Positions 44,095-53,925 of a stretch of 64,000 nt of DNA are shown here, piece after piece. The notes under the pieces are model-generated. The model did no database searches and was not told where the DNA came from. It saw only the letters and a list, made by a program, of their open reading frames with translations. The position numbers and the translations under genes are program-made. Numbering within the stretch: position 1 is the stretch's first letter; every line of letters starts with the position of its first letter. Origin of the DNA: an uncultured Spirochaetaceae bacterium (GTDB lineage Bacteria > Spirochaetota > Spirochaetia > Sphaerochaetales > Sphaerochaetaceae); contig CALXKZ010000023.1 in NCBI GenBank assembly GCA_944389065.1, positions 1-64,000 on the forward strand, read 5' to 3'.

Positions 44095-45747
44095 TCATTT
44101 TACGCATAGTGCAAGCGCAGTCTTCTGGAAGAATGAGACGCCATAGCAGATTATGCTATCGTATTCTAGGAGCCCTGAGCGGTAGTCCATTGCCCTGATC
44201 TGCCCTAGCGCAGCCTCCGCATCCTTCTCCATGTTCACTGCGCTCCTAGATCTCTTGAACTCAAATACCGCAGCCCTCCCTGCATCAGCATCTGCTATTA
44301 TCAGATCTGGCCTGCCGCTGCCCGATTCCCTGTTCGACATCACCTTGTAGCCAGAGGATGCGACAAGTCCTGCTACGAATGCATGGTAGTAGCTCTCGCT
44401 GTAGTCGTAGTAGCTTATTGTCCTCCTGAGATACGATGTTATGATCCTCGAGAGCCCTGATGTATCCCCTTCCCATATCGCATCGAAGAGGGGAGTCCTA
44501 TCCGCCTTCTTTGCCATGTCATGGAACCAGCTGTCGACCTCCTCTATGAATAGATGCCTTATCTCCTCGTTCGGAAGCCTCAGCTTCGTTTCTTCATATG
44601 GGACATATCCTTCCGCAAGCGTGAGATATCCCGTGGAGAGCAGGAGGCTCCATATGTTCATTTCATTCTTGTACAGGTCTCCATATGTGAGGCTCTCGGA
44701 TATCCTCATCGAGATAGCCTCGCCGTTTATGAGCGCGCTGTACTCAGGGGAGATAGATGCATTCGTCTTCTCGATGAACCTCCTTATCACATCATTGCCG
44801 CTCGTGTCTGCCCAGAAGTCCTCTGGAGGAGCAGTCCTATCATATTGGAGTCTGTCTACGTACCGTATGACATCCCATGAGGCGAATATCGATTCATCGC
44901 CGATCCTGTAGCCGTCATACCACTCCCTTATGGTCCCTGCCTTATCGGAGAGCCCTGCATCATCAAGGAGCTTCATCACCTCGCTGTCTGTAAAGCCGAA
45001 ATAGCGTGCGTACCGCTTGTCAGTCAGCGAGTAGACGGCCATGTTGTTTACGCCAGTGAAGAGGCTCTCCTTCGATATCCTCAGACAGCCGGTGAGGATA
45101 GCCTTCCTCACATTTGGATTATCCTTGAGAACAGAGGAGAAGATCGTTCTGATCATATCAAGCATTTCATTGTAGTAGCCATTCCGCTCAGCTGAAGATA
45201 ACGGCACATCACATTCATCCACGATTATTATCGCTTCTCTGCCATAATATGTTTTCAGCACCTTCACAAGAACGGAAAGGGCCATGCATATCTCAGAGGA
45301 TGAAAGCTTGGAGGAAAGAGCATGCTCAAAGATTATCTTATCTCCTTCTGCAATATTCTCTTCAAGGATGAACCTGTATTCCTCGAAAATATTCAGAAAA
45401 AGCCCAGACAGCAGACTAAGTGCTTTTCCAATCCGTATTCCCTCGACATCCTTCAGTGAAAGATAGATTACAGGATACCTGTTCATCCACCTTGATACAG
45501 CCTCGTCGTCCTCCATTACTGAAAGCCCTTCGAAAAGCTTCCTGTAATCCTCTCTGATGTCAAAGAACGATGAGAGCATGGTCTGGACTGTAGTCTTGCC
45601 GAAGCGGAGTGGCCTGGTGAAGAGGATCACGCGGGCATCATCCCTTATGATCTCGCTGATGATTCCAGTCTTATCGATATAGTAGTTCCCGGATTCCCGT
45701 ATGTCCCTGAATCCTGAGCTTCCGATCGGCAACGATACTTTTTCCAT
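44095..45747 (-). CDS. AAA-ATPase-like / PD-(D/E)xK nuclease fusion protein
   Basis: 550 residues from ATG 45747. The N-terminus (SSGFRDIRESGNYYIDKTGI) and FTRPLRFGKTT Walker A mark the AAA-ATPase_like family; Walker B is EAIIIVDECDVPL near residue 190. The C-terminal ~100 residues form the PDDEXK_9 type nuclease domain: GSGRPDLIIADADAGRAAVF, then EFKRSRS. TATAAT lies six bases before the ATG with no ribosome-binding site, suggesting a leaderless message. Such proteins are numerous in gut spirochaetes and Bacteroidetes; their role is unknown. Confidence 0.88.
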   Translation of the reverse strand: MEKVSLPIGSSGFRDIRESGNYYIDKTGIISEIIRDDARVILFTRPLRFGKTTVQTMLSSFFDIREDYRKLFEGLSVMEDDEAVSRWMNRYPVIYLSLKDVEGIRIGKALSLLSGLFLNIFEEYRFILEENIAEGDKIIFEHALSSKLSSSEICMALSVLVKVLKTYYGREAIIIVDECDVPLSSAERNGYYNEMLDMIRTIFSSVLKDNPNVRKAILTGCLRISKESLFTGVNNMAVYSLTDKRYARYFGFTDSEVMKLLDDAGLSDKAGTIREWYDGYRIGDESIFASWDVIRYVDRLQYDRTAPPEDFWADTSGNDVIRRFIEKTNASISPEYSALINGEAISMRISESLTYGDLYKNEMNIWSLLLSTGYLTLAEGYVPYEETKLRLPNEEIRHLFIEEVDSWFHDMAKKADRTPLFDAIWEGDTSGLSRIITSYLRRTISYYDYSESYYHAFVAGLVASSGYKVMSNRESGSGRPDLIIADADAGRAAVFEFKRSRSAVNMEKDAEAALGQIRAMDYRSGLLEYDSIICYGVSFFQKTALALCVK

Positions 45748-45753
45748 GCTTGG

Positions 45754-45759
45754 ATTATA
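45754..45759 (-). promoter_or_regulatory. -10 box giving a likely leaderless message
   Basis: TATAAT on the minus strand, six bases from the ATG at 45747. The matching -35 (TTCTGA at 16 bases) is weak. Confidence 0.45.
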
Positions 45760-45848
45760 TCTTGTTTTCCGATCCTCAGAAAGAACAGATCGCAAGAAAT
45801 AGAGAATCCCGCCTTTCTGGCGGGACTCTCAGTTCTGGCTTTATTATT

Positions 45849-48800
45849 TCAGCCGACGATATCATCAAGGCTCTTCAGCCTTCTCATATCGTACTCCCTG
45901 AGCTGGTTGGTAAGCGACTCAGGATCATCGTAGTGCTTCTCTCTTCTGCCATTGAATATCGAGTAGAGGACAGGGGAGAGGAGGAGTGTGAGGAATGCTC
46001 CCGTTGTAATACCGCCAGTGAATGTAAGAGCGATAGGCTGGAGCATCTCTGCGCCTTCTCCAGGGAAGAATGCCATAGGGATAAGGCCAAGGATTGTCGT
46101 GAGCGTTGTCATGAGAATAGGTCTCAGACGTCCATACGCTGCTTGGAGACAAGCCTGGCGCACAGGTACCTTCTGCTTCACGAGACGGTTGATGCAGTCT
46201 ATGAGAACAATACCGTTGTTTACGACAACACCGATGAGTGCGACTATGCCGACGATCGAGAACAGCGAGAAGGACTGGCCGTATGCAAGGTGTATTCCTA
46301 TTACACCGATCATCAGAAGCGGGATTGTCGCGAAGATGATGAACGGGTCGACAAGCGATTCGAACTGGGCCGCCATGACAGCATAGACAAGGAAGAGGGC
46401 AAGGGCAACGATCATGATAAGCGTTCCCATATATCCTGCCATCTCACTCATCTGTCCACCCTGTTCGATCGTAACGCCTTCAGGAAGAACAAGATACTCA
46501 GCAAGTGCCTTGTCAAGCTCATTCTGGACATCGCTGGCTGCATAGCCATCGAGAAGATCTGCGGTGACATGGTTGATCCTGACTCTGTCCTCTCTAATGA
46601 TCGATACAGGCGATGTCGTGCGTTCGAACTGGGCGATGGTATCAAGCCTGATCATTCCTGATGATGATGGGATGAGAAGCTGTCCCAGCTGATCCACGGT
46701 CGTGAGGGTGTCTGGGTCGAATTCAACGACAACGTCGAATGTCTCATTGCTGTCGAATGTCGATATGGTCGACGAAGTGGTACCGGAAATAGCTGTCTGA
46801 AGCACGCTTGTTATCGTAGAAACGTTTATTCCGTAATCAGCAGCAAGATCCTTGTCGATGCTGACATTGATCTTCGGAGCTCCGTTATCGGCATCGCTGT
46901 CGATATTGACCGCTCCTGGAACATATTCCTGCATTATCGCGGCTACCTGATCTGCAACATACTTTGCGTCGCCTGTCTCATCGCTGTGGATCTCAACATC
47001 GATTGCGCTGATGCTTCCTGCTGATGAAGACTCGAAAAGCCATGGAGCATTCGGATCAGCAACTGTGAATGGCCTTATGAGATTCTGGACCTCGGTTGCA
47101 GATACAGTCTGCTTTGTGATATCAGGCAGCTTGATCGTGATGCTTCCTGAGTTCTCGGACGTCGTAAGCATGCCTGTACCGATGAAGAGCTGGATGCTCT
47201 CATAGGAATCCTCCGGCAGTACGGACTTGATGTTCTCGTACATATCCATGACGTATTCTCTTGTCACATCGATTGCAGTTCCCTGTTCAAGCTCAAGCTC
47301 AAGCGTTACCTCATCGTCCGTTGTCTGCTGCGGCATGAGATCGAAACCGAGAAGAGGGAAGAGCTTGAGGCAGAATGCAAGAAGGAGAACAAGAAGAACG
47401 ATGAGAAGAAGGCGGTGCCTCATAAAGTAGGCGAGGACACGCACATAGCCTCTCTTCATCGAGTTCTCGAAGTTGATGCATGCGTCATCGATTTTCTTCA
47501 TCCAGCGGAGCTTCAGAGGCTTCTGCGTTCTCGTGTTGATTCTCATGATCGATCCGCAGAGAGCCGGAACCAGCGTTACAGCAACAAAGAGCGAGCATGC
47601 AAGCGAGATACAGATCGTGATTACGATATCCTGGAACATGATTCCAAGGAACTCGAGATCGTTCTTGAAGATGATGATCGGAAGGAATACGCAGATTGTC
47701 GTAAGAGTGGATGCGAAGATCGCATTGAACATGTTCTTGCTTCCGAGTATTGCGGCAACCGCGCTCTTCTCGCCGAGAAGTCTGTATGAATATGTATTCT
47801 CAAGGATAACGATTGATGCATCAACGATCATACCGATGCCGAGGATGAGACCTGACATGCTCATGGCGTTGATTGTTACATCGAAGATAGACATGAGCAT
47901 CATCGTGATGAGAACGCAGATAGGCATCGAAAGTGAGATGATGATCGTTGTCTTGATGCCTCTTAAGAAGAGCCAGATGATGAGAGCGGCGAGTATAACA
48001 CCCTGATAGAGTGAGTTGAATGCCTCGCTCATCGTACTCTTGATCATCTCCGTAGAGTCATTGAGGAGCTCAAGCGATACACCCTCAGGAAGCTCTGCCT
48101 TTATCGCATCTAGCTCAGAAAGGACTGCTGTAGCGACCGTTGTGGCATTGCTGTCCGAGTCATTTGTTACGCTGATCGTGACGATTCTCTCATTTCCGAG
48201 ATAGGATTCGCTTCTGCTGTTCCTGTCGTTACTCTCCTTGACTGTAGCAACATCATTTATGCGTACCGGGTATCCATCAATAGTTGCAACGACTGTCCTG
48301 CCGATATCGCTGAAGGTCTTGTAGCGTGCATCAGCCGCAACCTGCAGATTCATCCCCGCCTCTGTGATCTGTCCACCTGTTGCCTGGATGTTGTCAGACG
48401 CGATTGCGCTGATGATCTGGGTAAGGGAAAGACCGTAGGCTTCAAGTCTGTTAGGATCGACATCGATATGGTATTCAATATCGCTTCCGCCTCTTACGGA
48501 TACCTGCCCGACACCATCGATTCTCTCGATGAGAGGGGAAACAGTCGTCTCACCAAGCATCTTAAGGTCATCAAGCGACATTGAATCGCTTGTGAGAGAG
48601 AGCGTAAGGGCAGATCCTGCACCCATTGAATCGAGCCTGAAGTACTGCGGTGTCTCCGTCCAGTCAGGAAGGATCTGGGAAAGGATTGTGATAGCAGAGT
48701 TCAGATCGCGCTCGGAGTCATCAAGATCGGTACCATAATCATACTGGAGGATAGCCATGCAGCTTCCATCGCTTGATATAGTCAGGATCGTATCAAGGTT

Positions 48801-49025
48801 CTCAAGCGAGCTGAAGCGGTCCTCAAGCTCCTTTGCAACCTGCTGCTCAATCTCCTCCGGACCGGCATCCCCGCAGTCAACGAAGACAGTGATGACAGGA
48901 AGATCTATGCTAGGATAGAGAGCGATCTCCATCCTCGGAAGGAATACCATTGCTATAACCATGATCAGCACATAGATCATGGTCATCAGCACAGGTCTCC
49001 TTACTGATAGTTCGGATAAAGTCAT
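45849..49025 (-). CDS. RND efflux transporter, inner-membrane pump (HAE-1/AcrB family)
   Basis: 1058 residues from ATG 49025, five bases after AAGGAGG. Usual RND plan: TM1 just after LSVRRPVLMTMI, a large periplasmic loop, a central block of membrane helices, a second loop, and a last membrane block with PILMTTLTTILGLIPMAFF. The proton-relay segment is LGIGMIVDASIVILEN: the first Asp of the AcrB Asp pair is kept and the second is Ala. It would export drugs, lipids or other amphiphiles through the adaptor and TolC encoded just upstream. Last gene of the operon. Confidence 0.95.
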   Translation of the reverse strand: MTLSELSVRRPVLMTMIYVLIMVIAMVFLPRMEIALYPSIDLPVITVFVDCGDAGPEEIEQQVAKELEDRFSSLENLDTILTISSDGSCMAILQYDYGTDLDDSERDLNSAITILSQILPDWTETPQYFRLDSMGAGSALTLSLTSDSMSLDDLKMLGETTVSPLIERIDGVGQVSVRGGSDIEYHIDVDPNRLEAYGLSLTQIISAIASDNIQATGGQITEAGMNLQVAADARYKTFSDIGRTVVATIDGYPVRINDVATVKESNDRNSRSESYLGNERIVTISVTNDSDSNATTVATAVLSELDAIKAELPEGVSLELLNDSTEMIKSTMSEAFNSLYQGVILAALIIWLFLRGIKTTIIISLSMPICVLITMMLMSIFDVTINAMSMSGLILGIGMIVDASIVILENTYSYRLLGEKSAVAAILGSKNMFNAIFASTLTTICVFLPIIIFKNDLEFLGIMFQDIVITICISLACSLFVAVTLVPALCGSIMRINTRTQKPLKLRWMKKIDDACINFENSMKRGYVRVLAYFMRHRLLLIVLLVLLLAFCLKLFPLLGFDLMPQQTTDDEVTLELELEQGTAIDVTREYVMDMYENIKSVLPEDSYESIQLFIGTGMLTTSENSGSITIKLPDITKQTVSATEVQNLIRPFTVADPNAPWLFESSSAGSISAIDVEIHSDETGDAKYVADQVAAIMQEYVPGAVNIDSDADNGAPKINVSIDKDLAADYGINVSTITSVLQTAISGTTSSTISTFDSNETFDVVVEFDPDTLTTVDQLGQLLIPSSSGMIRLDTIAQFERTTSPVSIIREDRVRINHVTADLLDGYAASDVQNELDKALAEYLVLPEGVTIEQGGQMSEMAGYMGTLIMIVALALFLVYAVMAAQFESLVDPFIIFATIPLLMIGVIGIHLAYGQSFSLFSIVGIVALIGVVVNNGIVLIDCINRLVKQKVPVRQACLQAAYGRLRPILMTTLTTILGLIPMAFFPGEGAEMLQPIALTFTGGITTGAFLTLLLSPVLYSIFNGRREKHYDDPESLTNQLREYDMRRLKSLDDIVG

Positions 49026-49035
49026 TCCCGCCTCC

Positions 49036-50028
49036 TTACTCAAGAACGTTGACGGCGCTTCCGTCAGCGACTGTACCTGCGGTTATGACGACATCACCTG
49101 CATTTAGGCCGGATGTGATGACTGTATCGGAATCATTCCTGCTTCCTGTCGTGACAGTGCGGGCAGATGCTGTTCCATTCTCTACAACGTATACGATATT
49201 CCCATCAAGGGTCTCTGTGATCGCAGATGATGGGATTGCGATTGCGTTCTCTATCTCCTCTGTCACAAGATCGATCGTGACATACATGCCTTCTCTGAGC
49301 TTCTCGCCTCCGTTTGTTATTTCGAGCTCGATATCAGAGGTGCGGTTTGTTGTCTTTACAGAAGGGGAGATGAATGAAAGCTCAGCAGTGAAGACTTCGC
49401 CAGGGTAGGCAACGCTTGTGAAATCAGCAGCCATTCCAACTTCTGTTGTACCTATATAGCGCTCGGGCAGGGATGCTTCGATGTACAGCGTCTTATCTCC
49501 GGAGACTGTAGCGATGGAGGATGCAGCTGATACCTGCTCTCCGATCGATACAGGAATGGATGTGATCATTCCATCTACTGGTGATGTCACAGGGTTTTCC
49601 TTGAAGCTCTGGCCAGGGCGTGACGGATCGATATATGCGATCACATCACCTGCTTTTACCATATCGCCGCGCTTGACAAGAATGGATGCGACATTTCCCG
49701 ATGTATCAGGAACGATTGCGACATCGCTGTTGTTGCTTCCGATCTCACCGTTGAGCCTTGTATAGTTCCTGAATGTCTCAGGTGCAACCTGCTCGGCACG
49801 GACATTTATCCTGTTGTCTGCAGTCTCCTCTACGGCAGCAACCTCTCTTGATCCGACCGAACCGAAGATGACATATGCAGCAAGGGCTACACAGATTGCA
49901 AGAAGTATGATTGTCGTAACACGGTCGAATGCTGAGGACTTACGTGAGATCTTCGCAAGATCCTCAAAGGAAATCTTTGAATCCTCTACCTGCTCTGTCA
50001 GGTCTTTCTTCTCTTTATCTTCACTCAT
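49036..50028 (-). CDS. RND efflux periplasmic adaptor (membrane-fusion protein)
   Basis: 330 residues. The N-terminus is cytoplasmic and acidic, with one membrane anchor (TIILLAICVALAAYVIFG) near residue 40. The split lipoyl/barrel-sandwich halves are visible (GNVASILVKRGDMVKAGDVI; PVDGMITSIPVSIGEQV) followed by beta-barrel segments (GMAADFTSVAYPGEVFTAEL). The coiled-coil hairpin is minimal, as in short adaptors. It overlaps the TolC-like gene by four bases and precedes the pump gene by ten. It bridges pump and outer-membrane channel. Confidence 0.93.
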   Translation of the reverse strand: MSEDKEKKDLTEQVEDSKISFEDLAKISRKSSAFDRVTTIILLAICVALAAYVIFGSVGSREVAAVEETADNRINVRAEQVAPETFRNYTRLNGEIGSNNSDVAIVPDTSGNVASILVKRGDMVKAGDVIAYIDPSRPGQSFKENPVTSPVDGMITSIPVSIGEQVSAASSIATVSGDKTLYIEASLPERYIGTTEVGMAADFTSVAYPGEVFTAELSFISPSVKTTNRTSDIELEITNGGEKLREGMYVTIDLVTEEIENAIAIPSSAITETLDGNIVYVVENGTASARTVTTGSRNDSDTVITSGLNAGDVVITAGTVADGSAVNVLE

Positions 50029-51395
50029 TGATTATTCTCCCTATCAGCTGCAAATGCTGTCTGCAGTTCTGTCAATTCAATATTAAGTTTATCAGCAAGG
50101 CCATAGCATGAAATAAGATGATCAAGCTTTATGGATGTCAGGGACATCTGCTCTGAAAGAAGCTTGTTACGTGCAGAGGCAAGGTCTGTAGCAGTCATCA
50201 TCCCTGCATCGAAAGCATCCTCTGAAAGCTCATAGGAGCGCTGGGCAGAGTCCACCGCTTCCTGCTGCAGAGTCATATTCGACTGGTTCTGTCCTATTGT
50301 TATGATGCACTGCTTCACATCCTCAAGATATGTATTCCTTGCATCCTGAAGGGAGAGCGCTGAGAGCTTTGCACTATCCTCCGCATCCTTTATAGCCATG
50401 TTCTCTTCAGATCCAGGAAGGATGGCGCTTAATGGAATTGTAACGTTCACGCTTCCTGTGATCGCATTTGTCATATTCGAATAATCTGTCCAGCTGTTCT
50501 TGTAGTACTGATAGCCGCTTCCAGCATAATTGTATCCGACCTGGGCTGTGAGGATTGGAAAATACGATCCCATGCGTGCTGTATCGGCAGCGTTCTTCGC
50601 ACTATCAAGCTGGTTTCTCGCACTCTGTATCTCAAGGGATCCCTCTGCATATTCTCTCACGATATCCTCAGGGGCAGGGAAAGAGAGGATCACAGGCTCA
50701 GGAAGCTCTGAGGTTGTGAAATCGAAATCTATTCCCGTTGTATTCCGGAAAGCCGACATTAAAAGGGTCTTGCTGTCCTCGAGCGTCCTTACCTGGAGCT
50801 CTGCCTGCTTGAGCGCAAGCTCTGTCTGACGCAGCGTAAGCTCATCTGCAAGTCCGTTCTCATACATCTCGGATACTGAATCATATGATGACTGGGCATC
50901 TTCAAGAAGAAGCTTTGCGTTGCTGATCGAGATATCCGCAGCTGCAAGATTCCAGTATGCTTCCGTGATGGCACTCTTAAGAGATGTCCATGTTGTCTGG
51001 TACTGGAGCGAAGCGCTCTGTTTGGCAAGTTCCCTTGTCTTTGCGTCTGTGATCATCGTTCCGTTGAACGTAAACGAGGCTGAAACCCCTGCATTCACAG
51101 ATAGTCCGCCGAACATCGGCGAGTCGATCTTGCCGATTTCTGTGACAGAGGTTCCTGGAAAGGAAACACCTGTGGACGCTCCCGCCGTGATCGCTAGATC
51201 AGGCATGAATGTTGTCATGACAGCGTCCTGGTTTCTCAGTGCCATCTGCAGCGTAAGTGCAGCCTGCTGCAGCGGAATGCTCATATCCTCAGCAGAGCTG
51301 ACTGCCTCATCGAGTGTCAGCGTCTGGATATCATCCGCATGAAGAGGCAGCAGGAAAGCTGCGGCAATGATAAGAAAGGATCCTATCTTCTTCAT
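50025..51395 (-). CDS. TolC-family outer-membrane efflux protein
   Basis: 456 residues from ATG 51395, nine bases after CGGAG. Signal peptide (MKKIGSFLIIAAAFLLPLHA), then two OEP repeats of long helices with Ala/Gln/Leu heptads (LTLDEAVSSAEDMSIPLQQA; LLEDAQSSYDSVSEMYENGL, then ADELTLRQTELALKQAELQV). The second repeat ends in YELSEDAFDAGMMTATDLAS. It forms the trimeric exit duct. First gene of the efflux operon. Confidence 0.93.
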   Translation of the reverse strand: MKKIGSFLIIAAAFLLPLHADDIQTLTLDEAVSSAEDMSIPLQQAALTLQMALRNQDAVMTTFMPDLAITAGASTGVSFPGTSVTEIGKIDSPMFGGLSVNAGVSASFTFNGTMITDAKTRELAKQSASLQYQTTWTSLKSAITEAYWNLAAADISISNAKLLLEDAQSSYDSVSEMYENGLADELTLRQTELALKQAELQVRTLEDSKTLLMSAFRNTTGIDFDFTTSELPEPVILSFPAPEDIVREYAEGSLEIQSARNQLDSAKNAADTARMGSYFPILTAQVGYNYAGSGYQYYKNSWTDYSNMTNAITGSVNVTIPLSAILPGSEENMAIKDAEDSAKLSALSLQDARNTYLEDVKQCIITIGQNQSNMTLQQEAVDSAQRSYELSEDAFDAGMMTATDLASARNKLLSEQMSLTSIKLDHLISCYGLADKLNIELTELQTAFAADRENNQ

Positions 51396-51441
51396 CAGTT
51401 TATACTCCGTATATTTCAATTTCATTGATTTTAAGAATTCA

Positions 51442-51471
51442 ATAATAAAGATATAGTTTTTCAGAGTTCAA
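51442..51471 (-). promoter_or_regulatory. Promoter of the efflux operon
   Basis: On the minus strand TTGAAC (51471-51466), 18 bases, TATTAT (51447-51442), ~45 bases before the TolC-like start. Confidence 0.6.
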
Positions 51472-51627
51472 GGTACAGTAAGGAAAAATGTTGATTTTGT
51501 GTATTGTGGGGAATATGGAGGAAAAACCTTGCTGTATTGGCTATATTTTCTGCTAGCTGATTTGGCTTTCTTGCGCAAGTACAGTGTATTATCATAAATA
51601 GAGAAGGAATCTATCCGGGAGGTGTGT

Positions 51628-52188
51628 ATGAAAAGGACAATCATCGCTATCAGCCGTCAGTATGGATCGGGAGGGAGACTTATAGGAAAATCACTGGCAG
51701 ACAGGCTTTCCATTCCATTCATCGATGGCAATACGGCCATTCCGGATTTCCATGAAAGGGAAGGAATTCTGAAGGAACCAGTCCTTGGCTTCCTTGAAAG
51801 CGCCGCTGATAACTTTGATGTATCAGATGCGATCCTCAAGCGCCTTGCATCTGAGATAAAGGATGTCGCATCCTCCTCCTGCGTCATTGTCGGTCTTTCC
51901 GCAAGCCATATCCTCCGTAAGGATCCAGATCTTGTCACTGTCTTCATCAAAGCTCCGGAGGAGGCGAGGCTGGAAAGGGCAATCAATGTATATGGAGTGG
52001 AGAAGAAGAAGGCTGTGAAGCTTCTCAGGCGTATGGATACCGCCCGCTCATCATACTTTGAGTATGTTTCAGACAGGAAATGGGGAATGGCAAGGAACTA
52101 CAATATAACAATAGATTCATCGATGACTGGAATCGATGGGGCAGTGGAGGTCATCCTGTCATTCCTGAAGAGGGCCGGAAGACTGTAG
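51628..52188 (+). CDS. Cytidylate kinase-like protein
   Basis: 186 residues from ATG 51628, five bases after GGGAGG. Starts IIAISRQYGSGGRLIGKSLA, the P-loop region of the cytidylate-kinase-like family (GSGG in place of a standard Walker A), with VTVFIKAPEEARLERAI and an MDTARSSYFEYV segment that corresponds to the lid/NMP region. Such proteins phosphorylate or bind nucleotides; they are not the canonical Cmk. It stands alone, divergent from the efflux operon. Confidence 0.85.
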   Translation: MKRTIIAISRQYGSGGRLIGKSLADRLSIPFIDGNTAIPDFHEREGILKEPVLGFLESAADNFDVSDAILKRLASEIKDVASSSCVIVGLSASHILRKDPDLVTVFIKAPEEARLERAINVYGVEKKKAVKLLRRMDTARSSYFEYVSDRKWGMARNYNITIDSSMTGIDGAVEVILSFLKRAGRL

Positions 52189-52204
52189 CCGATTCAGGTA
52201 ATTG

Positions 52205-52260
52205 TTGACAGAGAAAAGAGCAATTGTTACGATAAAGCGGTTTTGACGGGCTCATGCCCG
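52205..52260 (+). promoter_or_regulatory. Promoter and leader hairpin of the ABC-F/coaX operon
   Basis: TTGACA (52205-52210), 17 bases, TACGAT (52228-52233). In the short leader CGGGC-TCAT-GCCCG (52247-52260) forms a perfect hairpin before the GAGAGGGTGAAAGG ribosome-binding site. Confidence 0.65.
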
Positions 52261-52287
52261 AATATTCTCTGAGAGGGTGAAAGGCTA

Positions 52288-53925
52288 ATGATCACTGCTT
52301 CGAACATATCGCTGTCTTATGGGACACAGGTTCTTTTCAAGGAAGTCAATATAAAGTTCACACCGGGCAACTGCTACGGAATCATAGGTGCAAACGGGGC
52401 TGGGAAGTCCACGTTCCTGAAGATCCTTTCAGGTGAGATCGAGCCAGATACAGGGGAGATCATCATGACTCCGGGCGAGCGCATGGCAGTGCTGCGGCAG
52501 GATCACTTCGCATTCAATGACTATCGTGTAATCGATACTGTCATCATGGGCTATCAGAAGCTTTATGATATAATGCAGGAGCGTGATGCAATATATGCAA
52601 AGCCTGACTTCTCCGAGGAAGACGGAATAAGGGCTGCAGAGCTTGAGAGCGAGTTCGCAGAGCTCGGTGGCTGGGAAGCTGAGGCAAATGCCGGTCAGAT
52701 GCTTGACGGGCTGGGAATTGCCCAGGATATGCATGAGAAGAAGATGGCTGAGATCGAAGACAATCTCAAGGTCCGCGTCCTTCTTGCCCAGGCGCTTTTC
52801 GGCAATCCTGATATCCTTCTTCTCGATGAGCCTACGAACCACCTCGATCTTGAGTCGATCCACTGGCTCGAGGACTATCTTGAGACATTCAATAATACCG
52901 TTATCGTCGTTTCCCATGACAGGCACTTCCTTAATACTGTCTGTACCCATATCTGCGATATCGATTACGGCAAGATCCAGCTCTATGTCGGTAACTATGA
53001 TTTCTGGTATATGTCATCCCAGCTTGCCGCCAAGCAGCTGAAGGATGAGAAGAAGAGAAGGGAGGACAAGATCGCAGAGCTCAAGGAGTTTATCCAGCGC
53101 TTCTCGTCCAATGTCGCAAAGGCAAAGCAGGCTACAAGCCGCAAGAAGCTCATCGATAAGCTCACTATCGACGATATCCGTCCATCCTCCAGGAGATTCC
53201 CGTATGTGGCATTCAAGCCTAACAGGGAGATCGGTAAGAATGTCCTAGAGATAAAGAACCTCTCTAAGACAATTGAGGGAGAGAAGATACTCGATAATCT
53301 CTCTCTTACGATAAATCCTGGCGACAAGGTTGCTTTTGTAGGCCCGAATCACTTTGCAAAGACTGTTCTTTTCCAGATTCTTGCAGGCGAGATCGAGCCT
53401 GATGAAGGTACTTTCACATGGGGCGTTACGACATCCCTTTCGTACTTCCCGAAGGACAACACAGGGATGTTCAAGGAGAATGAGTCGATTGCCGATTACC
53501 TCCAGCAGTTCTCGAAGGAGGATGATGACACTTATGTCCGCTCCTTCCTTGGTCGAATGCTCTTCACAGGCGATGAGGCCTTGAAGCCATGCAATGTCCT
53601 TTCCGGTGGAGAGAGGGTAAGGGTGGTGCTTGCCAGGATGATGCTTGAAGGTGCTAACTGCATGATCTTCGACGAGCCGACATCCCATCTTGATCTCGAG
53701 GCAATCCAGGCATTGAACAATGGGATAATCGAATTCAAGGGCGTTGTCCTCTTCAATTCCCATGACCATCAGTTCGTCGATTCGATTGCGAACAGGATAA
53801 TCGAGTTCACTCCTGACGGGCTTATCGACAGGATGATGCAGTTCGATGACTACATCAATGATGAGTCGATAAAGGCGATCAGGCAGAAAGCCTACAAGGA
53901 CGTAAAGGGAGTTGTTCTTCTCTGA
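52288..53925 (+). CDS. ABC-F family ATPase, YbiT-like
   Basis: 545 residues, two ABC domains and no membrane segments. Domain 1: GANGAGKST, DILLLDEPTNHLDLESIHWL; its signature motif is degenerate (AEIEDNLKVRVLL instead of LSGG-type). Linker: QRFSSNVAKAKQATSRKKLI. Domain 2: a non-standard P-loop GPNHFAKTVLF, intact VLSGGERVRVVLA and IFDEPTSHLDLEAI. These deviations resemble those of a known YbiT-like ABC-F clade and probably not decay. ABC-F proteins act on the ribosome in translation control. Its stop overlaps the coaX start (TGATG). Confidence 0.92.
   Translation: MITASNISLSYGTQVLFKEVNIKFTPGNCYGIIGANGAGKSTFLKILSGEIEPDTGEIIMTPGERMAVLRQDHFAFNDYRVIDTVIMGYQKLYDIMQERDAIYAKPDFSEEDGIRAAELESEFAELGGWEAEANAGQMLDGLGIAQDMHEKKMAEIEDNLKVRVLLAQALFGNPDILLLDEPTNHLDLESIHWLEDYLETFNNTVIVVSHDRHFLNTVCTHICDIDYGKIQLYVGNYDFWYMSSQLAAKQLKDEKKRREDKIAELKEFIQRFSSNVAKAKQATSRKKLIDKLTIDDIRPSSRRFPYVAFKPNREIGKNVLEIKNLSKTIEGEKILDNLSLTINPGDKVAFVGPNHFAKTVLFQILAGEIEPDEGTFTWGVTTSLSYFPKDNTGMFKENESIADYLQQFSKEDDDTYVRSFLGRMLFTGDEALKPCNVLSGGERVRVVLARMMLEGANCMIFDEPTSHLDLEAIQALNNGIIEFKGVVLFNSHDHQFVDSIANRIIEFTPDGLIDRMMQFDDYINDESIKAIRQKAYKDVKGVVLL

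Noticed and set aside
45750-46661. Plus-strand 303-residue open frame opposite the RND pump
   Set aside because: Antisense shadow of a well-conserved coding region; its Arg/Glu/Cys-rich composition is an artefact of the opposite strand.
52288-53925. ABC-F gene as a pseudogene because of degenerate P-loop and signature motifs
   Set aside because: The frame is intact and the substitutions resemble those I recall from a YbiT-like clade, with the other motifs fully conserved.
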